Shown piece after piece: positions 5,107 to 9,003 of a DNA stretch of 9,003 bases; the stretch's first letter is position 1; each line of letters begins with the position of its first letter. The position numbers and the translations under genes were made by a program. This DNA is from Candidatus Avelusimicrobium facis (GTDB lineage Bacteria; Elusimicrobiota; Elusimicrobia; Elusimicrobiales; Elusimicrobiaceae): assembly GCA_900762815.1 (NCBI GenBank), contig CAAFHX010000058.1:1-9003 (forward strand), given 5' to 3'. The notes under the pieces were generated by a model. It worked only from the letters and a program-made list of their open reading frames with translations, was not told the DNA's origin and ran no database searches.

Positions 5107-7918
5107 CGGGGGTCTCCTGCGGCACGGACAAGCCCTCGCGCTCCAGCACGGCGGCGCAGCGGTCGCACAAATCGCTGTGGGCGCGGCCGGGTTGGCCGAC
5201 CTCGGTTTTCCACTGCCAGCAGCGGGCGCATTTTTGCCCTTCGGCATGGGCTACGGCCACCTCTAAGGCGGCGTTTCCGGCGGCCACTTCCACCGCCGAA
5301 ACAATAAAGATTTCCGGCCACAGGGCGGCATTGTCTGCTAAAAATTGCTGCATATTGGCATCGTTGGTTTTCAGCGTAACCTTCGCCTCTAACGACGAGC
5401 CGATGACCCCTTGCTGGCGCGTGTTTTCCAGCGCCTTTTGCACTTCCTCGCGGATACGGCGGATTTGGTTCCATTTTTCTTCCAGGGCCGGGTCCGCTTT
5501 TAAAGAGGCATGCTGCGGCATATCCGAGAGGAAAATGCTCTTAGACAAACCTTGCCCCGCAGGGATTTTGAGCAGCTCTTGCCAGGCTTCCTCGGCGGTA
5601 AAACACAGCACCGGGGCCAGCAGCTGCAGCAGCGAGCGCACCATTTCGGCCAAGGCCGTTTGGGCGCTGCGGCGCGCCGGGGACGAAGCCCCCAGCGTAT
5701 ACAAGCGGTCCTTGGACGCATCCAACAAGAAAGAGGACAAGTCCAAAATGCAGAAATCCGCCACCGCGCGCATAGCCCGGCGGAAGTTAAATTCTTTGTA
5801 CGCGCCGCGCACTTCGGTAATCAAAGTGTCCAACCGGCCCAGCATGTAGCGGTCCATTTCGGCCAATTTTTCCGCCGGTACGGCGTGCTTTTGCGGCTCA
5901 AAATCAGACAGGTTGCCCAGCGCGTAGCGGATGGTGTTGCGCAGCTTGCGGTAGGTGTCCACCGGGCCGCCCAAAATTTCATCCGAAATGCGCACGTCGC
6001 CCTGATAATCCGAAAACGCCACCCACAGGCGCAAAATATCTGCGCCGTATTTGTTGATGACGTCCTGCGGGTCTACGCTGTTGCCCAATGATTTATGCAT
6101 GGGGCGGCCTTGCTGGTCCAGCACCATGCCGTGCGTCAAAATGGTCTTGAACGGAGCCGAGCCCTCTAACGTATAGGCCGGAATGTAAGAGCTTTGGAAC
6201 CAACCGCGGTGCTGGTCGGAACCCTCGGAATACACGTCGGCGGGGAAGTCCAAGCCGCGGTCTTTGAGCACCGCCGCCCAAGACACGCCGCTGTCCAACC
6301 ACACGTCTAAAATATCGGTCTCTTTGCGAAACTCATGGCAGCCGCACGGGCAATGGCAACCTTCCGGCATTAATTTCTCCACCGGGTCGGTAAACCAAAA
6401 ATCAGACCCTTCGTTCATCGCGCGTTGCTTGATGAACTCAAACAAGCGGTGGTCCTGCTGCGGTTTGCCGCATTTTTTGCAATACAAAATAGTTACCGGG
6501 GTGCCCCAGAACCGCTGGCGCGACAAGCACCAATCCGGGCGCAGACCAATCATAGAGCGCATGCGCTCGCGGCCGGTGGCGGGGAAGAAGCGGACCTGGT
6601 CCAAATTATTCATCAATTTTTCGCGCAAGCCGTCCTTGTCAATGCTCATAAACCATTGCTCCGTCGCGCGGAAGATAATCGGATGGTGGCAGCGCCAGCA
6701 ATGCGGGTAGCTGTGCGTAATGGTCTGCTCTTTAATCAGCGCGCCCAGCTCGTCTAATTTTTTGACCATGAGCGGGTTGGCCTCAAACACGTGCATGCCT
6801 TCAAACACGCCCGCGTCTTTGGTATAGCAGCCCTTTTCGTCCACGGGGCAGAACGTCTCCAGGCCCCATTGTTTGCCGGCGCGGAAGTCGTCCTCGCCGT
6901 GGCCCGGAGCAATATGCACAATGCCCACCCCCGCGTCCATGGTAACAAAGTCGGTCCAAATGACCGGGTTTTGCTTTTGCGTTAACGGGTGGAAATATTT
7001 TTGTCCGACCAAGTTTTCTCCGCGCACGGCATGCACCTTATGGGCATGCACTCCGGTATTTTTCAAAAATTCCTCAGCCAATTTGTCAGCCACTACGTAA
7101 TATTCTTGGGTGGTGTCGTCCTGTAAGACGGCATAGTCCTCATCCTTGTTCACGGCGGCGGCCATGTTAGACGGGATGGTCCACGGCGTAGTGGTCCACA
7201 CACCAAAAGACACGGGCTTAGAAAAATCCAAATCGCCAAACACTTCTTTGGTGGGGTTGACCACTTGAAAGCGCAAATAAATGGAAGAGGACTCTATATC
7301 CTTGTACTCGGTTTCCGCATCGGCCAAGGCCGTCTCGCAATGGGAGCACCAAGTAATGGTCTTTTGGCCCTTGTAGACGTAGCCTTTTTCAATCAAATCC
7401 AAAAACACGCCGATGGTAATGCCCTCGTAGCGTTTGTTCATGGTCAGGTACGGGTTGTCCCATTCCCCCTGCACGCCCAAGCGTTTAAAGCCCTGACGCT
7501 GCAAGTCAATAAATTTAGCGGCAAAAGCACGCGCTTTCTGACGAAAGGCCGGCACGTCGGTTACGTGTTTTTTGTCTATTTTTAACTCTTTCATCAACGC
7601 CTGTTCAATGGGCAGGCCATGGCAGTCCCACCCCGGCACATACGGCGTATAAAAGCCCATGAGCGCGCGGCTCTTTAAAATAATATCCTTAATGGTTTTG
7701 TCCAAAGCATGGCCGATGTGAATTTGCCCGTTGGCATACGGGGGGCCGTCGTGCAAAACAAAATGTTTGCCCGCTTCGTTCTTTTTCAAAATGGCATTGT
7801 AGAGGTCCATTTCTTTCCAAAAGTCTAAAATTTTGGGTTCTTTTTGCGCCAAACCGGCACGCATCGGGAAATCCGTCTTGGGCAGCAAAACGGTGGAAGA
7901 ATATTTATTTTTTGCCAT
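5099..7918 (-). CDS. ileS: Isoleucyl-tRNA synthetase
   Basis: The cytosolic class I enzyme charges tRNA-Ile and edits misactivated valine. At 939 residues it matches the usual bacterial length of about 940. The ATP site HIGH is at residues 67-70. The CP1 editing domain shows W-T-T-T-P-W-T-I-P-S (241-250) and G-H-G-E-D-D (339-344). The catalytic core continues with S-R-Q-R-F-W-G, D-V-W-L-D-S-G and G-S-D-Q-H-R-G-W. The KMSKS-loop equivalent reads P-M-H-K-S-L-G-N (606-613), a variant that keeps the catalytic Lys-Ser. A C-terminal zinc knuckle has Cys897, 900, 918 and 921, as in full-length bacterial-type enzymes. It is the first gene of the operon, with a putative promoter about 30 nt before the ATG and a short leader. 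There is no room for a T-box riboswitch between the pilin terminator and the start. Its stop overlaps the lspA start by 8 nt. Confidence 0.98.
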   Translation of the reverse strand: MAKNKYSSTVLLPKTDFPMRAGLAQKEPKILDFWKEMDLYNAILKKNEAGKHFVLHDGPPYANGQIHIGHALDKTIKDIILKSRALMGFYTPYVPGWDCHGLPIEQALMKELKIDKKHVTDVPAFRQKARAFAAKFIDLQRQGFKRLGVQGEWDNPYLTMNKRYEGITIGVFLDLIEKGYVYKGQKTITWCSHCETALADAETEYKDIESSSIYLRFQVVNPTKEVFGDLDFSKPVSFGVWTTTPWTIPSNMAAAVNKDEDYAVLQDDTTQEYYVVADKLAEEFLKNTGVHAHKVHAVRGENLVGQKYFHPLTQKQNPVIWTDFVTMDAGVGIVHIAPGHGEDDFRAGKQWGLETFCPVDEKGCYTKDAGVFEGMHVFEANPLMVKKLDELGALIKEQTITHSYPHCWRCHHPIIFRATEQWFMSIDKDGLREKLMNNLDQVRFFPATGRERMRSMIGLRPDWCLSRQRFWGTPVTILYCKKCGKPQQDHRLFEFIKQRAMNEGSDFWFTDPVEKLMPEGCHCPCGCHEFRKETDILDVWLDSGVSWAAVLKDRGLDFPADVYSEGSDQHRGWFQSSYIPAYTLEGSAPFKTILTHGMVLDQQGRPMHKSLGNSVDPQDVINKYGADILRLWVAFSDYQGDVRISDEILGGPVDTYRKLRNTIRYALGNLSDFEPQKHAVPAEKLAEMDRYMLGRLDTLITEVRGAYKEFNFRRAMRAVADFCILDLSSFLLDASKDRLYTLGASSPARRSAQTALAEMVRSLLQLLAPVLCFTAEEAWQELLKIPAGQGLSKSIFLSDMPQHASLKADPALEEKWNQIRRIREEVQKALENTRQQGVIGSSLEAKVTLKTNDANMQQFLADNAALWPEIFIVSAVEVAAGNAALEVAVAHAEGQKCARCWQWKTEVGQPGRAHSDLCDRCAAVLEREGLSVPQETPVA
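5114..5118 (-). promoter_or_regulatory. Ribosome binding site deciding the TTG start of lspA
   Basis: AGGAG on the minus strand (5118-5114), inside the last codons of ileS, lies 7 nt before TTG 5106-5104. It is the only good Shine-Dalgarno match in front of a possible lspA start codon. The next in-frame TTG, within T-I-L-A-L-L, would cut the first membrane helix. Confidence 0.75.
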
Positions 7919-7948
7919 GATTCACACTCTCAAATAAGGATATATTTT

Positions 7949-7977
7949 ATTATACGAAATATGGGGGTTAAAATAGA
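7949..7977 (-). promoter_or_regulatory. Putative promoter of the ileS operon
   Basis: On the minus strand a perfect TATAAT (7954-7949) lies about 30 nt before the ileS ATG, between the terminator of the preceding pilin gene and ileS. A weak -35 candidate TCTATT (7977-7972) is 17 nt upstream. The good -10 and its placement are the support; the -35 is poor. The predicted leader is only about 24 nt. Confidence 0.55.
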
Positions 7978-8001
7978 AACCCCCGCTTGGGTAAGCGGGG
8001 G
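7974..8001 (-). terminator. Intrinsic terminator of the long pilin gene
   Basis: Seven nt after the pilin stop, the minus strand has CCCCCGCTT (8001-7993), a 4-nt loop, and AAGCGGGGG (7988-7980), a perfect 9-bp stem, followed by TTTCTATTTTA. The T tract is interrupted by one C. It separates the pilin transcript from the ileS operon. The tail overlaps the possible -35 of the ileS promoter. Confidence 0.8.
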
Positions 8002-8007
8002 AAATTT

Positions 8008-8970
8008 TTAGAAACCGGAGGCCGAGGGAAACAAACTGCAACGGTTGGTGTTTTTGATATTGGTGGGGAAAGAAGAAACCGGAAAAGGATCACTAGGACA
8101 GGAACCCCATATACACGCCGAAGAGGTGATATTGCCGTCTTTGTCTACTGTGGCAGAGTAATCCCAAGCACCACTTCCTGTTGTTCTCAGCGAATACCCC
8201 CCATTCACAGGATCCACTTCAATGACAAAATAATTTCCATTCCCAGCATACAAGACATGTTCCAAAGTGCCATCCAAGTTAAATCTCCACAAAAGAGTGT
8301 CTCCATTTTCCTTTTTGGTATCCACTTCGGGACCATCCGTTGTCGCTGAGCAATCCATGCAGTCATTGGTTATTTTTCCGACCTGATCTTCCCAGCTAGA
8401 TGAGCCGCCCGTATTTCCGCTTTCACTGCCACCCGTGGAGCCGCCGTTTAACGTGCCGCTGCCCGAGCCTTCCAGCACATACGCCGTGTACGCGCCGTTT
8501 GCACCCACTTCCGTGCCCCCCAAGCCCAAGCATAATTGTTTGGCGCGTTCACTGCTGGTCAACGCTTCGCAATGTATTTCTTTGGGGAAGTTGGCGCTTT
8601 GTGCAAAATACATTACGTATTTGTTGTCTAAGCCGTCTTTGCTGGCAGACACATAATCATTGGTGCCGTCGGCAGAAACTTCCACTTTCACCCCGTCGCC
8701 AAATTCGGCTTTGTTGCCATTGACTGTACCAGGCAACTGTATGTCCAAGTTCTGCAAATCATCGGTATATTCGGCCGAAGCCATAAAAAAGGCCTCTTGG
8801 GCATTTTTCACATCCGTAGCCACTGGCATTAAGGTAGCGTAACGGCTCTTGTCCACCGCCTTTTGATACTGCGGCAGAGCCACGGCAGAAAGTATGCCGA
8901 TGATAAGTACAACGATTAACAACTCAATCAACGTAAAGCCGCCTAAACGGCCCGTAGAACGTTTTTTCAT
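8008..8970 (-). CDS. Long type IV pilin-like protein with extra C-terminal domain
   Basis: The 320-residue protein has a textbook class III signal: basic leader M-K-K-R-S-T-G-R-L-G-G, cleavage between Gly11 and Phe12, Glu16 at mature position 5, and a hydrophobic helix to about residue 33. Residues 34-165 look like the globular pilin domain, with a Cys134/Cys147 pair that could form a disulfide. Residues 168-192 are a Gly/Ser/Thr linker. Residues 193-320 form an additional domain with five cysteines (204, 207, 286, 291, 311) and many Gly, Asn and aromatic residues; I do not recognise its family. Many pilins end near the point where the linker begins. The ATG has AAGGAAG (8983-8977) 6 nt upstream. 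The same leader starts the gene at the left edge, so pilin paralogues flank the ileS operon. It may be a major or minor pilin, or a pseudopilin of a secretion or uptake machine; no assembly gene is present to decide. Confidence 0.9.
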   Translation of the reverse strand: MKKRSTGRLGGFTLIELLIVVLIIGILSAVALPQYQKAVDKSRYATLMPVATDVKNAQEAFFMASAEYTDDLQNLDIQLPGTVNGNKAEFGDGVKVEVSADGTNDYVSASKDGLDNKYVMYFAQSANFPKEIHCEALTSSERAKQLCLGLGGTEVGANGAYTAYVLEGSGSGTLNGGSTGGSESGNTGGSSSWEDQVGKITNDCMDCSATTDGPEVDTKKENGDTLLWRFNLDGTLEHVLYAGNGNYFVIEVDPVNGGYSLRTTGSGAWDYSATVDKDGNITSSACIWGSCPSDPFPVSSFPTNIKNTNRCSLFPSASGF

Positions 8971-9003
8971 GTTTGGCTTCCTTTTTGACGATTTTTACTG
9001 ACA

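Noticed and set aside
6082..6111. P-M-H-K-S in place of K-M-S-K-S in IleRS as a sign of an unusual enzyme
   Set aside because: The catalytic Lys-Ser and following L-G-N are kept, and I recall similar M-H-K-S loops in other bacterial IleRS, so this looks like ordinary variation.
403..6985. Many plus-strand open frames of 60-190 codons opposite the operon genes (for example 3701-4108, 5510-6091, 6264-6710)
   Set aside because: They lie antisense to well-supported genes with conserved motifs, lack domains and consistent ribosome binding sites, and are expected in moderately GC-rich coding DNA.
7919..7979. T-box riboswitch upstream of ileS
   Set aside because: The space between the pilin terminator and the ileS ATG is about 60 nt and contains the putative promoter, so there is no room for a T-box leader.
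8008..8970. Diversity-generating retroelement target in the variable pilin C-terminus
   Set aside because: No reverse transcriptase, template repeat or matching variable repeat is visible in the window.

Overview
The window carries one long, tightly packed minus-strand gene cluster between two type IV pilin-like genes. The pilin leader and helix (a G-F-T-L-I-E-L cleavage site, then A-L-P-Q-Y and a K-S-R-Y-A-T-L-M-P-V stretch), the moderately GC-rich coding DNA and the presence of several closely related pilins on one strand suggest a host-associated member of the Elusimicrobiota (Elusimicrobium or Avelusimicrobium-like gut bacteria). This assignment rests on recalled family resemblance, not on a search, and is moderate in confidence. 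A lipoprotein signal peptidase gene with a lipoprotein next to it fits a diderm bacterium.

Layout, left to right (all genes on the minus strand, so transcription runs right to left). Positions 1-32 are the first codons of a pilin gene that continues outside the window. Positions 33-489 are intergenic: a 42-bp near-perfect palindrome touching the ribosome binding site of that pilin, an AT-rich stretch, several copies of a short hairpin-forming repeat, and an intrinsic terminator. Positions 490-7918 hold six genes that overlap or nearly touch, transcribed in the order ileS (isoleucyl-tRNA synthetase), lspA (signal peptidase II), a TPR lipoprotein, a divergent P1B-like P-type ATPase, queF (preQ0 reductase) and a membrane-anchored protein with a PrcB-like C-terminus. 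One weak promoter lies just upstream of ileS and one terminator just after the last gene, so this is probably a single operon. Positions 7980-8001 are the terminator of the upstream pilin gene. Positions 8008-8970 encode a complete 320-residue pilin-like protein with an added cysteine-containing C-terminal domain on a Gly/Ser linker.

The genes do not form one pathway. ileS-lspA is a widely conserved pair, and LspA would process the lipoprotein encoded directly after it. ileS and queF both concern tRNA (charging and queuosine modification). The ATPase and the PrcB-like protein are envelope proteins of unknown role.

The points most worth a second look are the palindrome over the pilin ribosome binding site, the P-type ATPase that has lost several family hallmark residues, the modular long pilin, and the repeat cluster. 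I saw no CRISPR array, transposase, rRNA or tRNA, and no clearly new defence or mobile system.
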